Source of the DNA: Halomonas saccharevitans
GTDB lineage: Bacteria > Pseudomonadota > Gammaproteobacteria > Pseudomonadales > Halomonadaceae
Reading direction: 5' to 3'
Assembly (NCBI RefSeq): GCF_900116405.1
Contig: NZ_FPAQ01000022.1
Coordinates: 1-64,000, forward strand
DNA length: 64,000 bases
Part shown: positions 54,042-62,961 of the stretch, piece after piece
How positions within the stretch are numbered: position 1 is the stretch's first letter
Layout of the letters: each line of letters starts with the position of its first letter
Translations under genes and position numbers: made by a program
Notes under the pieces: model-generated
The model's input: the letters and a program-made list of their open reading frames with translations, nothing else
Told to the model about the DNA's origin: nothing
Database searches by the model: none

Positions 54042-55280
54042 ATGAACATGGCAACGCGCCCCACGCGCAAGCACCAGAAGCTCAAGCTCTATCGCTGGCG
54101 CTGGTCGGGCAAGGGACCTAACGGCCGCAAGATCGGCGGCGAAATCATCGCCACCAAGCGCGCGGAAGTGAACCAGGTCCTGGCCGACCAGCACATCATC
54201 GTCAAGCAGGTGCGTCGCAAGAGCGGTATCGGCGGCGGCATGGGCACGATCAAGCCGCGCGACATCATGCTCTTCGCCCGCCAGATGGCCACCATGATCC
54301 GCGCCGGCGTGCCGGTACTGCAGGCCTTCCAGGTGGTGGCGGAGAGCCTCAAGAAGCCGGCCATGCGCGCGCTCGTGCAGGAGCTGATGAACGACGTGGC
54401 GGCCGGCGCAAGCTTCTCCGAGGCGCTCAAGCGCCATCCCGACCACTTCGATCGGCTGTTCGCCAACATGGTGGAGGCCGGCGAGCAGTCCGGTTCGCTG
54501 GATCACATGCTCGAGCGGGTCGCGACCTACAAGGAGAAGATCGAATCGCTCAAGAGCCGCGTCAAGAAGGCGCTCTGGTACCCGGCGGCGGTGATCTCGG
54601 TGGGCATCGGCGTGACCGCGCTGCTGCTGATCAAGGTCGTGCCGCAGTTCGAGAGCCTGTTCAACGGCTTCGGTGCCGAGCTGCCCGCCATGACGCGCAT
54701 GACCATCGCCATGTCGGAATTCGCCCAGCAGTACTGGTGGTGGGGACTGATCGGCATCGTGGCCGCCATCTTCCTGGTGCGCCGCGGCATGAAGCAGTCC
54801 GCGGCGTTTCGTTACCGCGTGCACAAAGCGGCGCTGCGCATCCCGGTGATCGGCGACATCCTCGACAAGTCCTCGGTGGCGCGCTATTCGCGCACCCTGG
54901 CCACCACCTTCGGCGCCGGTGTGCCGCTGGTGGAGGCGCTGGAAACCGCCGAAGGCGCGGCGGGCAACATGGTCTACGAGCGGGCGATCGCCCAGATCCG
55001 GGAAGACGTGGCCACCGGCCAGCAGCTGCACTTCGCCATGCGCATGACCGAGCGGTTTCCGGCGCTGGCGGTGCAGATGGTCGGCATCGGCGAGGAAGCC
55101 GGTTCGCTCGACGCCATGCTCAACCGGGTGGCGGACTACTACGAGGAGGAAGTCGACAACAAGGTCGATACGCTGACCTCGCTGCTCGAACCCCTGATCA
55201 TCGTGGTGCTTGGCGTGCTGGTCGGCGGGCTGGTGGTGTCGATGTACCTGCCGATCTTCGAGCTGGGCAGCGTGATTTAA
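54042..55280 (+). CDS. pilC: Type IV pilus inner-membrane platform protein PilC
   Basis: Polytopic platform protein coupling PilB to the pilus. The 412-residue protein has two repeated GspF domains with the signatures FARQMATMIRAGVPVLQAF and YSRTLATTFGAGVPLVEAL, three membrane helices (about 180-200, 228-248 and 382-405) and ends ELGSVI. The gene order pilB-pilC divergent from pilA matches pseudomonads; pilD is not directly behind it, which is unusual. A strong bidirectional terminator follows. Confidence 0.95.
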   Translation: MNMATRPTRKHQKLKLYRWRWSGKGPNGRKIGGEIIATKRAEVNQVLADQHIIVKQVRRKSGIGGGMGTIKPRDIMLFARQMATMIRAGVPVLQAFQVVAESLKKPAMRALVQELMNDVAAGASFSEALKRHPDHFDRLFANMVEAGEQSGSLDHMLERVATYKEKIESLKSRVKKALWYPAAVISVGIGVTALLLIKVVPQFESLFNGFGAELPAMTRMTIAMSEFAQQYWWWGLIGIVAAIFLVRRGMKQSAAFRYRVHKAALRIPVIGDILDKSSVARYSRTLATTFGAGVPLVEALETAEGAAGNMVYERAIAQIREDVATGQQLHFAMRMTERFPALAVQMVGIGEEAGSLDAMLNRVADYYEEEVDNKVDTLTSLLEPLIIVVLGVLVGGLVVSMYLPIFELGSVI

Positions 55281-55386
55281 GCGCCGAGCAGGATGGTGCT
55301 CGAACCCCTCTATGGCGGTACTAAAAACCTCCAGCAGAGTCATCTGCTGGAGGTTTTTCTTGGCTGCTTGGCTGCTTGGCGGCTTG
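55281..55386. repeat. About 100-bp direct repeat, left copy (with terminator)
   Basis: Starting GCGCCGAGCAGGATGGTGCT just after pilC, this segment recurs at 56686-56790 in the same orientation with about 85 percent identity by eye. It includes the terminator hairpin and a run of GGCTGCTTGGCTGCTT. The two copies flank the ldt-psrA pair. Confidence 0.75.
55323..55358. terminator. Bidirectional terminator after pilC
   Basis: AAAAACCTCCAGCAG and CTGCTGGAGGTTTTT form a 15-bp perfect stem with a 6-base loop; A-runs and T-runs at the ends make it work on both strands, for pilC and for the converging L,D-transpeptidase gene. Confidence 0.9.
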
Positions 55387-55390
55387 GCCC

Positions 55391-55909
55391 TCAGTCGTGC
55401 AGCCACACCGGGGTGCCCGGCGCGGCGATATCAAACAGCGCCAGCAAGTCGTCATCGCGCACTCGAACGCAGCCGTGGGAGCGGGCCACGCCCATGGGCT
55501 CGCTCGGCGGGGTGCCGTGCAGATAGATGTAGCGCCGCTGGGAGTCGACGTTGCCGCCGCGGTTACGGCCCGGCTCCAACCCACAAAGCCAGAGAATGCG
55601 CGTGAGGATCCAGTCGCGCCCCGGGTACTCGACCGCCAAGGCCCCGGAATAGACCTCGCCAGTGGGGCGGCGCCCCCGGTAGACGCTGCCCGGCGGGTTG
55701 CCCGCCCCGATGGCGACACGAATATAGTGCCAGCCCAGCGGCGTGGCACCGCTGCCCTCCGCCTCCCCGGTGCCGTTGGCACCGGTAGACACCTCGCACG
55801 TCCACTGCCGCTCGCGGCCTCGCCACACGCTCAGCTGCTGGGCGGCGGTATCGATCTCCAGCCAGGGCCCCGTCTCCGGCGGCAGTGCGGTGAGCACGGG
55901 CGTGCGCAT
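55391..55909 (-). CDS. L,D-transpeptidase (YkuD domain)
   Basis: Cysteine transpeptidase predicted to form 3-3 cross-links in peptidoglycan or anchor proteins to it. The 172-residue protein is mostly one YkuD domain with [14 protein letters not shown] and the catalytic motif SHGCVRV. No signal peptide is visible: it starts [14 protein letters not shown], as seen in the ErfK/YbiS/YnhG-like short group often annotated as cytosolic. The ATG overlaps the psrA stop (TGATG), so it is co-translated with the regulator. Confidence 0.88.
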   Translation of the reverse strand: MRTPVLTALPPETGPWLEIDTAAQQLSVWRGRERQWTCEVSTGANGTGEAEGSGATPLGWHYIRVAIGAGNPPGSVYRGRRPTGEVYSGALAVEYPGRDWILTRILWLCGLEPGRNRGGNVDSQRRYIYLHGTPPSEPMGVARSHGCVRVRDDDLLALFDIAAPGTPVWLHD

Positions 55910-56577
55910 CAGCCGGCCTCTTGCTGTGTGTGAAGGGACTCCGGCAGCGGCGCGTTCATGGCCGCCACCACCACCGGACGCATGCGACGCACCAGGTCGC
56001 GCACCCCCACGCGTTCCCCGTAATCCTGCTCGGCGATGTCACGCAGGGCATCGAGCCCCGAGAGCGTGAAGATCACCGTGCCCAGCATGAAGTGCAGGCG
56101 CCAGAAGCGCTCCGCGTCGGGCAGCTCCGGCGTCGCCAGGCGCACCAACTCCGTGAACCGGGAGAAGGCACTGCCGTACTCCTCCTGGATATAGCGCCGC
56201 AGGTGGCCCTGGGCCTGGCTGTAGGCGAGCCCCAGCAGGCGCATGAAGACCTTCAAGCTGTTGCGCTCCGCCGGCACCTCCAGCACGCAGCGCGCCATGG
56301 TCTCGAGCAGTTCCTCCAGGGGAATGACGCCGCCTTCATGGCGGGCCTCGAGTTCATCGAGCGCCGCGTGGAAGCGAAAGGTGAAGGGATCGAGGTAGCG
56401 AGCGAACACCGCCTGGATCAGTGCCTTCTTGGACCCGAAGTGATAGTTCACCGCGGCCAGATTGACCTTGGCCTTGCTGGTGATATTGCGCAGCGAGGTC
56501 TCGGCAAAGCCGCGCTCGGCGAACAGCACCTCGGCGGTATCGAGGATGCGCGTGACGGTGTCGGGCTGCTGGGCCAT
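55909..56577 (-). CDS. psrA: TetR-family regulator PsrA
   Basis: Fatty-acid-responsive transcription factor. The 222-residue protein starts [16 protein letters not shown] with a TetR helix-turn-helix ([18 protein letters not shown], then [19 protein letters not shown] at about 20-60). The C-domain resembles Pseudomonas PsrA ([20 protein letters not shown]). Position next to lexA, divergent, is as in Pseudomonas. The start at 56577 has GGAG upstream. A PsrA-type operator lies 20 bases upstream. In pseudomonads PsrA senses oleate-type acyl-CoA/fatty acid and controls beta-oxidation and rpoS. Confidence 0.88.
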   Translation of the reverse strand: MAQQPDTVTRILDTAEVLFAERGFAETSLRNITSKAKVNLAAVNYHFGSKKALIQAVFARYLDPFTFRFHAALDELEARHEGGVIPLEELLETMARCVLEVPAERNSLKVFMRLLGLAYSQAQGHLRRYIQEEYGSAFSRFTELVRLATPELPDAERFWRLHFMLGTVIFTLSGLDALRDIAEQDYGERVGVRDLVRRMRPVVVAAMNAPLPESLHTQQEAG

Positions 56578-56596
56578 CGGAGGCTCCACGTGATTA

Positions 56597-56610
56597 GAAA
56601 CATTTGTTTG
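56597..56610. promoter_or_regulatory. PsrA-type operator upstream of psrA
   Basis: GAAAC-ATTT-GTTTG fits the published PsrA motif G/CAAAC(N2-4)GTTTG/C exactly, set within a wider partial palindrome ACATTTGTTTGAATGT. It lies 20-33 bases before the psrA ATG, suggesting autorepression. Confidence 0.75.
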
Positions 56611-56685
56611 AATGTGGCAGGAGTCTATGACAGACAATGGGATGGCTCAATGCCACCAACGTCATGGCGTTTGAAACGCTACCGA

Positions 56686-56790
56686 GCGCCGAGCAGGATG
56701 GTGCTCGACCCCTATCTATGGCAACAAGAAAAACCTCCAGCAGAGAAACCTGCTGGAGGTTTTTCTTGGCTGCTAGTCTGCTTGGCTGCT
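56686..56790. repeat. About 100-bp direct repeat, right copy (with terminator)
   Basis: Second copy of the segment at 55281-55386, same orientation, again with the AAAAACCTCCAGCAG hairpin and the CTTGGCTGCT-rich tail. It lies in the psrA-lexA divergent region, upstream of lexA. Confidence 0.75.
56729..56764. terminator. Terminator hairpin between psrA and lexA
   Basis: Same 15-bp stem as at 55323 with loop AGAAAC instead of AGTCAT. It stands between two divergent genes, where no transcript obviously needs ending; it could insulate lexA and psrA promoters from each other. Confidence 0.8.
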
Positions 56791-56818
56791 TATCGCTTTT
56801 ACTGGATGGAAAGACATG

Positions 56819-56834
56819 CTGTATACTTGACCAG
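56819..56834 (+). promoter_or_regulatory. LexA box (SOS operator) of lexA
   Basis: CTGTATACTTGACCAG has the CTG-N10-CAG form of the gammaproteobacterial LexA box and overlaps a TATACT -10-like hexamer, 47 bases before the lexA ATG. This implies autoregulation of lexA-dinB. Confidence 0.8.
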
Positions 56835-56880
56835 ACGCGACGATGGCATCGTCCCCAACGGTACCGACCCCGGAGGTCCC

Positions 56881-57537
56881 ATGAGCCGCTCCCTTACCGC
56901 TCGGCAACAGAACGTGCTCGATTTCATCGTCAAGACCATGAACGAGCTGGGCTATCCGCCGACCCGGGCGGAGATCTCCCGAGCCCTGGGGTTCAAGTCG
57001 GCCAACGCCGCCGAGGAGCACCTGCGTGCCCTGGAGCGCAAGGGAGCGATCCGGGTGATTCGCGGCACCTCCCGCGGCATTCGCCTGCCGGCCCAGGAGC
57101 CTGAATCCCTCGGTGAGCAGCCCCCGGAGGAGCCCAGCCAGGGCCTGCCGATCATCGGTGAGGTGGCCGCCGGCAGCCCGATTCTCGCCGCCGAGCATAT
57201 CGACCGCTACTGCCCGCTGCCGCCGGAGTATTTCACCCCCCGCGCCGACTACCTGCTGCGCGTTCGCGGCCTCTCGATGAAGGATGTCGGTATCCTCGAG
57301 GGAGATCTGCTGGCGGTGCACCGCACCGAGCGCATCCGCGACGGCCAGATCGTGGTCGCTCGTCTGGAGGACGAGGTCACCGTCAAGCGCTTCCATCGCC
57401 AGGGGCATGTGGTCACCCTCGAGGCCGAGAATCCGGACTTCGACCCCATCGAGGTCGACCTGCGCCATGACCCGCTGGAGATCGAGGGCGTCGGCGTCGG
57501 CGTGATTCGCGGCGGCAACGGCCAGGCGCTGGGCTAG
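56881..57537 (+). CDS. lexA: SOS repressor LexA
   Basis: Represses SOS genes and cleaves itself when RecA is activated. The 218-residue protein starts [20 protein letters not shown], with a winged helix (about 1-65), the autocleavage site A97-G98 in GEVAAGSP, and the catalytic dyad S132 (GLSMKD) and K169 (VTVKRF). It is somewhat longer than E. coli LexA (202) owing to a Pro/Glu-rich linker at 72-88. dinB follows on the same strand. Confidence 0.97.
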   Translation: MSRSLTARQQNVLDFIVKTMNELGYPPTRAEISRALGFKSANAAEEHLRALERKGAIRVIRGTSRGIRLPAQEPESLGEQPPEEPSQGLPIIGEVAAGSPILAAEHIDRYCPLPPEYFTPRADYLLRVRGLSMKDVGILEGDLLAVHRTERIRDGQIVVARLEDEVTVKRFHRQGHVVTLEAENPDFDPIEVDLRHDPLEIEGVGVGVIRGGNGQALG

Positions 57538-57539
57538 CC

Positions 57540-57663
57540 CTGAAGCGGGCTGCGCTCGGCCATACTGCGTTAAAAATCAGCTCAAAATGCTCATTTACTG
57601 ACTTGTAGACTCCGCTTTTTCGCTGATATTTGCCTTGTCTGGCCTTCGCTCACCTCGCTTCAG
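57540..57663. repeat. Long imperfect palindrome between lexA and dinB
   Basis: The segment opens with CTGAAGCG and closes with CGCTTCAG; inside, GGCTGCGCTCGGCCA faces TGGCCTTCGCTCACC, and GTTAAAAATCAGC faces GCTGATATTTGCC. The middle holds GCTCATTTACTGACTTGTAG. It therefore folds into one hairpin of about 124 bases. It resembles a family of interspersed repeats that I recall from related genomes, but that identification is not certain. Confidence 0.65.
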
Positions 57664-57682
57664 AACGTGCCGTCTTGATCGC

Positions 57683-58738
57683 ATGAGCCAACTTCGCAAG
57701 ATTCTCCACGCCGACTGCGACTGCTTCTATGCGGCGGTGGAGATGCGTGACGACCCGAGCCTGCGCGACATCCCCCTGGCCATCGGCGGCTCTCGGGAGC
57801 GGCGCGGGGTGATCGCCACCTGCAACTACCCGGCCCGGGCATTCGGCATTCACTCGGCGATGCCGACCGCCCGGGCGCTGCGCCTCTGCCCCCACCTCAC
57901 CCTGCTGCCCGGCCACTTCGAGAAGTATCGCGAGGTCTCGGCGCAGATCCAGGCGGTCTTTCACGAACTCACCCCGCTGGTCGAGCCGCTGTCGCTGGAC
58001 GAGGCCTTCCTCGACGTCACCGACGTCGAGGGCTTTCGCGGCAGCGCCACCTGGATGGCGCGCTGGATCAAGGAGGAGTGCTACCGACGCACCGGTATCA
58101 CGATCTCGGTCGGGGCGGCCTCCTCGAAGTTTCTGGCCAAGATCGCCAGCGACTGGGAGAAGCCTGACGGCCTGACGGTGATCCCGCCGGAGCGGGTCGA
58201 TGCCTTCGTGCGCGAGCTTCCGGTGAAGAAACTCCACGGCGTGGGCCCGGCCACCGGGGCCAGGCTCGACGCGATGGGCATCACCACCTGCTCGCACCTG
58301 CGCGAGCTGCCCATCGAGCGGCTGATTGAGGAGTTCGGCAAGTTCGGCCGCCGGCTCTTCGAGCTCGCCCGGGGCATCGACGACCGCCCGGTACGCGTCG
58401 AACGGGAACGCAAGTCGATCAGCGTGGAGACCACCTTCGACCGCGACCTGCCCGACCTGGCGAGCGCCAGCGCCGCCCTCGCCCCGCTTTGCGACAAGCT
58501 CCAGGGCCGCCTCGAGCGCCACGGCCATCCACCGCTCGCCGGGCTCTTCGTCAAGGTGCGCTTCGACGACTTCAGCCTGACCACCCTGGAGAGCCGCGGG
58601 CTGTCACCGGCGCCCGAGAGCTACACCCGACTGCTGGAGCAGGCCTGGGCCAGAGCCAGTCGCCCCGTACGCCTGCTCGGCGTCGGCGTTCGCCTGGTAC
58701 CGGAAGATGCGAGACAGCAGCTGACGCTGCCATTATAA
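57683..58738 (+). CDS. dinB: DNA polymerase IV
   Basis: Y-family error-prone translesion polymerase. The 351-residue protein starts MSQLRKILHADCDCFYAAVE, with the catalytic aspartates and glutamate in DCDCF and SLDEAFLDVT, a helix-hairpin-helix region and a little-finger domain ending in QLTLPL, the usual beta-clamp-binding tail. It follows lexA across the palindrome, so it is probably part of the SOS regulon. Confidence 0.95.
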   Translation: MSQLRKILHADCDCFYAAVEMRDDPSLRDIPLAIGGSRERRGVIATCNYPARAFGIHSAMPTARALRLCPHLTLLPGHFEKYREVSAQIQAVFHELTPLVEPLSLDEAFLDVTDVEGFRGSATWMARWIKEECYRRTGITISVGAASSKFLAKIASDWEKPDGLTVIPPERVDAFVRELPVKKLHGVGPATGARLDAMGITTCSHLRELPIERLIEEFGKFGRRLFELARGIDDRPVRVERERKSISVETTFDRDLPDLASASAALAPLCDKLQGRLERHGHPPLAGLFVKVRFDDFSLTTLESRGLSPAPESYTRLLEQAWARASRPVRLLGVGVRLVPEDARQQLTLPL

Positions 58739-58800
58739 GCGCCAAGCGGCCAAGCACCGAGAAGCAAGGATAATCCCCTCGGCGATTAACCATTGGCCGC

Positions 58801-59472
58801 TTACTTCGTATCGATATAGCGATGGTCGTTGAAGGTGGCGACCCAGCCGGGATGATAGACCAGCAGGATGCTCATCAGCATGCCGGTGATGAAGGCCTCG
58901 CTCGGCATCAGCAGCGGCAGGAAGCGGGCATACTCCAGCGCCTGGCGCAGCGCCTCGGCATCACTGGCCCCCACGGCCATCAGGCCTACCATGGCCAGGC
59001 CGGCGACCAGGGTGGCGAGCGCCGAGCCGAAGAAGCCGCAGACGAACAGGAAGACCATCAGGTTATCGGGCAGGCGACGATCGACCAGTCGCCAGACGAT
59101 GCCGGTCACCAGCGCCGGCACCACCCCGGTGACCAGCACGTTGACCCCGAGCAGCGGCCAGTCGATGCGTCCCAGCAGCACCATGGCGACGTTGATGGCG
59201 GTGATCGACAAGAGCGCCAGCGGCGCCTTGAAGATCAGCGTCAGCAGCGCGGTGAACATCAGGTGCAGGGTCAGCCAGTCCACGGCCTGGGCACGCAGCT
59301 GCCAGAACAGCATCACGATGACGGTCGCGGCCAGCCAGCGATGCTGCAGGGCGTTATCCTCGATCAGCGCCACCCAGGGCCGCCGGCTCAGCGCCAGGCC
59401 AACCATGGCCAGCGAGACCAGGCCGCAGAGCCACAGCAGCCAGGAGGCGAGTACCGGTTCGGCGATCGTCAT
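58801..59472 (-). CDS. CbiM-like energy-coupling-factor transporter permease
   Basis: A 223-residue membrane protein with about six helices, starting MTIAEPVLASWLLWLC. It resembles the CbiM/NikM substrate-binding component of cobalt/nickel ECF transporters in layout and in its end motif LVYHPGWVATFNDHRY. No CbiQ, CbiO or CbiN gene is nearby, and the N-terminal histidine-rich metal site of CbiM (MHIMEG) is missing. Solo members like this occur in pseudomonads; the substrate is unknown. Confidence 0.75.
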   Translation of the reverse strand: MTIAEPVLASWLLWLCGLVSLAMVGLALSRRPWVALIEDNALQHRWLAATVIVMLFWQLRAQAVDWLTLHLMFTALLTLIFKAPLALLSITAINVAMVLLGRIDWPLLGVNVLVTGVVPALVTGIVWRLVDRRLPDNLMVFLFVCGFFGSALATLVAGLAMVGLMAVGASDAEALRQALEYARFLPLLMPSEAFITGMLMSILLVYHPGWVATFNDHRYIDTK

Positions 59473-59517
59473 CTCGACTCCCTCTTGTACGAGCAGTTAT
59501 CCGGACCATTCGCCTCG

Positions 59518-59541
59518 CGAGTCACTTCACGAGTCACTTCA
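59518..59541. repeat. Two 12-bp tandem units (CGAGTCACTTCA) in the purU/CbiM gap
   Basis: CGAGTCACTTCA occurs twice in a row, followed by a degenerate CGAAATACC. The gap between the two minus-strand genes holds nothing else I can support. Confidence 0.55.
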
Positions 59542-59571
59542 CGAAATACCTCTCGATCGTGAGCCAAACCA

Positions 59572-60426
59572 TCACGCGAAGACCACGGTCTTGTTACCGT
59601 GAATGAGCACGCGATCCTGCAGGTGCCAGCGCAGGCCGCGGGCCAGCACCGCCTTCTCCACGTCGCGGCCGAAGCGCACCAGGTCCTCGGGCGTATGGCA
59701 GTGGCTGACCCGGTGGATGTCCTGCTCGATGATGGGGCCGGCATCGAGCTCCTCGGTGACGTAGTGGCAGGTGGCGCCGATCAGCTTCACCCCGCGCTGG
59801 TGCGCCTGGTGGTAGGGTCTGGCGCCGGCAAACGAAGGCAGGAAGCTGTGGTGGATGTTGATCATGCGGCCCCGGAAGCGCTCGCAGAGCGCCGGCGGCA
59901 TGATCTGCATGTAGCGGGCCAATACCACGCAGTCGGCGCGCGCCTCATCGACCAGCCGCTGCACCTCGTCGAAGGCGACCTGCTTGTCGTCGGCCTTGAC
60001 CGGCACGTGGTGGTAGGGGATGCCGTGCCACTCCACCAGGCCACGCATGTCCTCGTGATTGGAGATCACGCCGGCGATATCGCAGTCGAGCTCGCCCGCC
60101 GTCCAGCGGTAGAGCAGGTCCACCAGGCAGTGGGTCTCCCGCGACACCATCAGCACCACCCGCCGCCGCTGGCGGGTGTCGTTGAGCGCCCAGGCCATCT
60201 CGAACTCCTCGGCGATCGGCGCAAACGCCTCGCGCAGCGCCTCCAGGGGCATCCCCACCGAGTCGGCGAGGATCTCGTAGCGCATGAAGAAGCGACCACC
60301 CTCCAGGTCGGAGTGCTGACTGGCCTCGGTGATCGAGCCGCCGTGGCCGGCGATGAAGCTGGAGACCCTGGCGACGATGCCCAGACGATCGGGACAGGAA
60401 ACTACCAGGCGGTAATAGTGTGACAT
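59572..60426 (-). CDS. purU: Formyltetrahydrofolate deformylase PurU
   Basis: Hydrolyses 10-formyl-THF to formate and THF. The 284-residue protein starts MSHYYRLVVSCPDRLGIVAR, an ACT domain (about 1-80), then a formyltransferase-fold domain with NHEDMRGL, the INIHHSFLPSFAGARPY active-site region (N and H) and YVTEELDAGPII with the catalytic aspartate. Here the N-x-H triad is intact, in contrast to the pse formyltransferase. The open frame upstream of 60426 is not coding. Confidence 0.94.
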   Translation of the reverse strand: MSHYYRLVVSCPDRLGIVARVSSFIAGHGGSITEASQHSDLEGGRFFMRYEILADSVGMPLEALREAFAPIAEEFEMAWALNDTRQRRRVVLMVSRETHCLVDLLYRWTAGELDCDIAGVISNHEDMRGLVEWHGIPYHHVPVKADDKQVAFDEVQRLVDEARADCVVLARYMQIMPPALCERFRGRMINIHHSFLPSFAGARPYHQAHQRGVKLIGATCHYVTEELDAGPIIEQDIHRVSHCHTPEDLVRFGRDVEKAVLARGLRWHLQDRVLIHGNKTVVFA

Positions 60427-60616
60427 CGAATGAACCCGAGTTGAGGCTGTAACAGGGAGCGACAGTGTAGCCAAAACAGGCGCTTCGGGCACGCCCGTGG
60501 CTTTCATGTGGGCGACGTGCCAACCTGCGAAGGCAGGCGTTGCCACGAATACCGCCACGGGCCCGCGTGGGCCCGCGCGGGCCCCGCTACCCTTTCTCGA
60601 AAAGGCCTATCACGCC

Positions 60617-61375
60617 ATGGAGGCATGCTTGGATCGTTCACTGTCATTCCCGATCGCCGCTCAGGCCGAGCCCGATTGGCCGGTGGTGAGCCGCATTCCC
60701 ATCGCGGGAAGCGACGAGCCGCTGGTGCCCCTGAGCCTGGCACCCTCGCGCATCAAGACCTTCCCGATCTATGCCAAGCAGGACATTCCCGGCGCGATCG
60801 ACGAATGCTACGTCCGCGAGGGGGTCTACCGCCGGCTACTCGCCGTGGCTCGCTCGCTGCCCGCGGGCCTCGGGCTGGTGGTGCTCGACGGCTGGCGCCC
60901 CTGGCGGGTGCAGCAGTACCTGTTCGATACCCTGCAGGAGGCCATCCGCTCGCATCACCCCACCCTCGACGACGAGGCGCTGATGGCGCGAACGCGAGAG
61001 TTCGTCTCCGTGCCCAGCTATGATGCGAGCGCGCCGAGTCCGCACCTCACCGGCGGCGCCGTGGATGTGACGCTGTGCGACGCCGACGGCCTGGCGCTGG
61101 ACATGGGCACACAGTTCGATGAGGCCGTGCCTGCCTCGCACACCGCCGCCCTCGAATCACTCGACCGCCCCGATGCCCGCCAGCGAGAGGCGCGCGACAA
61201 CCGACGCCGCCTTTATGGCGCCATGCGCGAACAGGGCTTCACCAACCTGCCGAGCGAATGGTGGCACTTCGATGCCGGCGACCAGCTCTGGGCCCATTAC
61301 AGCGGCCAGCCACGGGCGCTCTACGGCCCGACGGAGCTCGAGACCATCGAGAGTCGCTGGCAGCGCCAGTGGTAA
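60617..61375 (+). CDS. VanX/DdpX-like D-Ala-D-Ala dipeptidase
   Basis: Zinc dipeptidase predicted to cleave D-alanyl-D-alanine. The 252-residue protein has the VanX motif SxHxxGxAxD as SPHLTGGAVD, VLDGWRP and the catalytic EWWHFD. ATG at 60617 is preceded by a weak site; the frame is open upstream. With no glycopeptide-resistance genes nearby, a role in peptidoglycan recycling or D-Ala use is more likely. A DadA-like dehydrogenase that could take D-alanine is encoded at 16961. Confidence 0.88.
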   Translation: MEACLDRSLSFPIAAQAEPDWPVVSRIPIAGSDEPLVPLSLAPSRIKTFPIYAKQDIPGAIDECYVREGVYRRLLAVARSLPAGLGLVVLDGWRPWRVQQYLFDTLQEAIRSHHPTLDDEALMARTREFVSVPSYDASAPSPHLTGGAVDVTLCDADGLALDMGTQFDEAVPASHTAALESLDRPDARQREARDNRRRLYGAMREQGFTNLPSEWWHFDAGDQLWAHYSGQPRALYGPTELETIESRWQRQW

Positions 61376-61501
61376 ACCACGCCGAGGATTAATAACCAGA
61401 GGCTATTGGTAAAACGCTTTCTTATTCTTTAGTGTGAGCGCCATCCACGTCACGGCCCGTGACGGACCTTCTCATCAAGCAAATTGTCTAGGAGCCCTCA
61501 C

Positions 61502-62269
61502 ATGCTCAAGCGCGTTTCCCGCCCTACCCTGGCGATCCTCACCGCCGGCCTGCTCGGCGCCGCCGGCCTGGCCCAGGCCGACGACCACGCCATCAAGGTC
61601 GGCATGTCCGGCGGGTACTTCCCGTTCACCTTCGTCGAGCAGGACAAGCTCCAGGGCTTCGAGGTGGATGTGCTCACGGCCGTGGCCGAGGAGATGGGCG
61701 TGGAGGTCGAGTTCGTCACCGCGAACTTCTCGGGGCTGTTCGGCATGCTCGAGTCGGGGCGCATCGACACCATCGCCAACCAGATCACCATCACCGAGGA
61801 GCGGCAGGCCAAATACGCCTTCACCGAGCCCTACGTCTATGACGGCGCCCAGGTGGTGGTGAAGGCCGGCAACGAGACGATTCAGGGCGTCGACGACCTG
61901 AAGGGCAAGACCGTCGCCGTCAACCTCGGCTCCAACTACGAGCAGCTGCTCAACGAGCTGCCCTACGCCGAGGAGATCGAGATCCGCACCTACGAGAGCA
62001 ACATCGAGCAGGACACCGCCCTGGGGCGCGTCGATGCATTCGTGATGGACCGGGTCAGCGCCAGCCAGGTCATCAAGGAGAAGCCGCTGCCCCTGGCACT
62101 CGCCGGCCAGCCCTTCTCCGAGATCAAAAACGCCCTGCCCTTCCGCGACACCGAGGCGGATCGCGAACTGCGCGATCGAGTGGATGCCGCGCTCGCCACC
62201 CTGCGCGAGTCCGGCGAGCTGCGTGCGATCTCCGAGCAGTGGTTCGGCACCGACATCACCACCCCGTGA
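61502..62269 (+). CDS. Polar amino-acid ABC transporter, periplasmic binding protein (cystine-type candidate)
   Basis: Periplasmic solute-binding protein of family 3. The 255-residue precursor starts MLKRVSRPTLAIL (ATG at 61502 with AGGAG upstream) and has a Sec signal ending in AQADD. It contains GYFPFTFVEQDKLQGFEVDV and GRIDTIANQITITEER, the latter resembling cystine binders such as FliY. Permease and ATPase follow directly, so this is one transport operon. Substrate assignment is a guess from motifs. Confidence 0.88.
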   Translation: MLKRVSRPTLAILTAGLLGAAGLAQADDHAIKVGMSGGYFPFTFVEQDKLQGFEVDVLTAVAEEMGVEVEFVTANFSGLFGMLESGRIDTIANQITITEERQAKYAFTEPYVYDGAQVVVKAGNETIQGVDDLKGKTVAVNLGSNYEQLLNELPYAEEIEIRTYESNIEQDTALGRVDAFVMDRVSASQVIKEKPLPLALAGQPFSEIKNALPFRDTEADRELRDRVDAALATLRESGELRAISEQWFGTDITTP

Positions 62270-62286
62270 GGCGTTGAGCCGCTGAC

Positions 62287-62961
62287 ATGTCCGTGCTCGA
62301 TCTCGACTACATGCTGGGGCTGGCGCCCATCCTGCTGCGCTACCTGCCGCTGACGCTGCAGATGGCCGCCGTGGGCATGGCGCTGGCCCTGATCCTGGCC
62401 TGTGCTCTGGCGGTGATCCGCGTGCTGCGCATCCCGGGGCTGAACGCTGCCACCCTGCTGTTCATCTCCTTCTTTCGCGGCACGCCGCTGCTGGTGCAGC
62501 TGTTCCTTTTCTACTACGGCCTGCCCCAGGTGCTGGCGTTCCTCACCCAGATCAACGGTGTGACCGCGACCATCATGGGCCTCACCCTGCACTTTTCGGC
62601 CTATATGGCGGAGTCCATCCGCGCCGCCATCGTCGGGGTCGACCGCAGCCAGACGGAGGCGGCGCTCTCCATCGGCATGACCAACGGCCAGCTGATGCGC
62701 CGCATCGTGCTGCCCCAGGCCACCCGAGTCGCGGTGCCCACGCTGATGAACTACTTCATCGACATGATCAAGGCGACCTCGCTGGCCTTCACTTTGGGGG
62801 TCACCGAGCTGATGGGCGCGACCCAGAAGGAGGCGGCCGGCAGCTTCCTCTACTTCGAGGCGTTCATCACCGTGGCGATCTTCTACTGGCTGATCGTCGA
62901 GCTGCTGGCCTGGGTCCAGCGGCGCCTGGAAACCCGGCTCAACGAGGCATATCGCCGATGA
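62287..62961 (+). CDS. Polar amino-acid ABC transporter permease
   Basis: A 224-residue inner-membrane permease of the HisM/YecS type with about five helices, the family start [35 protein letters not shown], and the EAA loop [20 protein letters not shown]. It starts 17 bases after the binding protein and its stop overlaps the ATPase start (ATGA). Confidence 0.94.
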   Translation: MSVLDLDYMLGLAPILLRYLPLTLQMAAVGMALALILACALAVIRVLRIPGLNAATLLFISFFRGTPLLVQLFLFYYGLPQVLAFLTQINGVTATIMGLTLHFSAYMAESIRAAIVGVDRSQTEAALSIGMTNGQLMRRIVLPQATRVAVPTLMNYFIDMIKATSLAFTLGVTELMGATQKEAAGSFLYFEAFITVAIFYWLIVELLAWVQRRLETRLNEAYRR

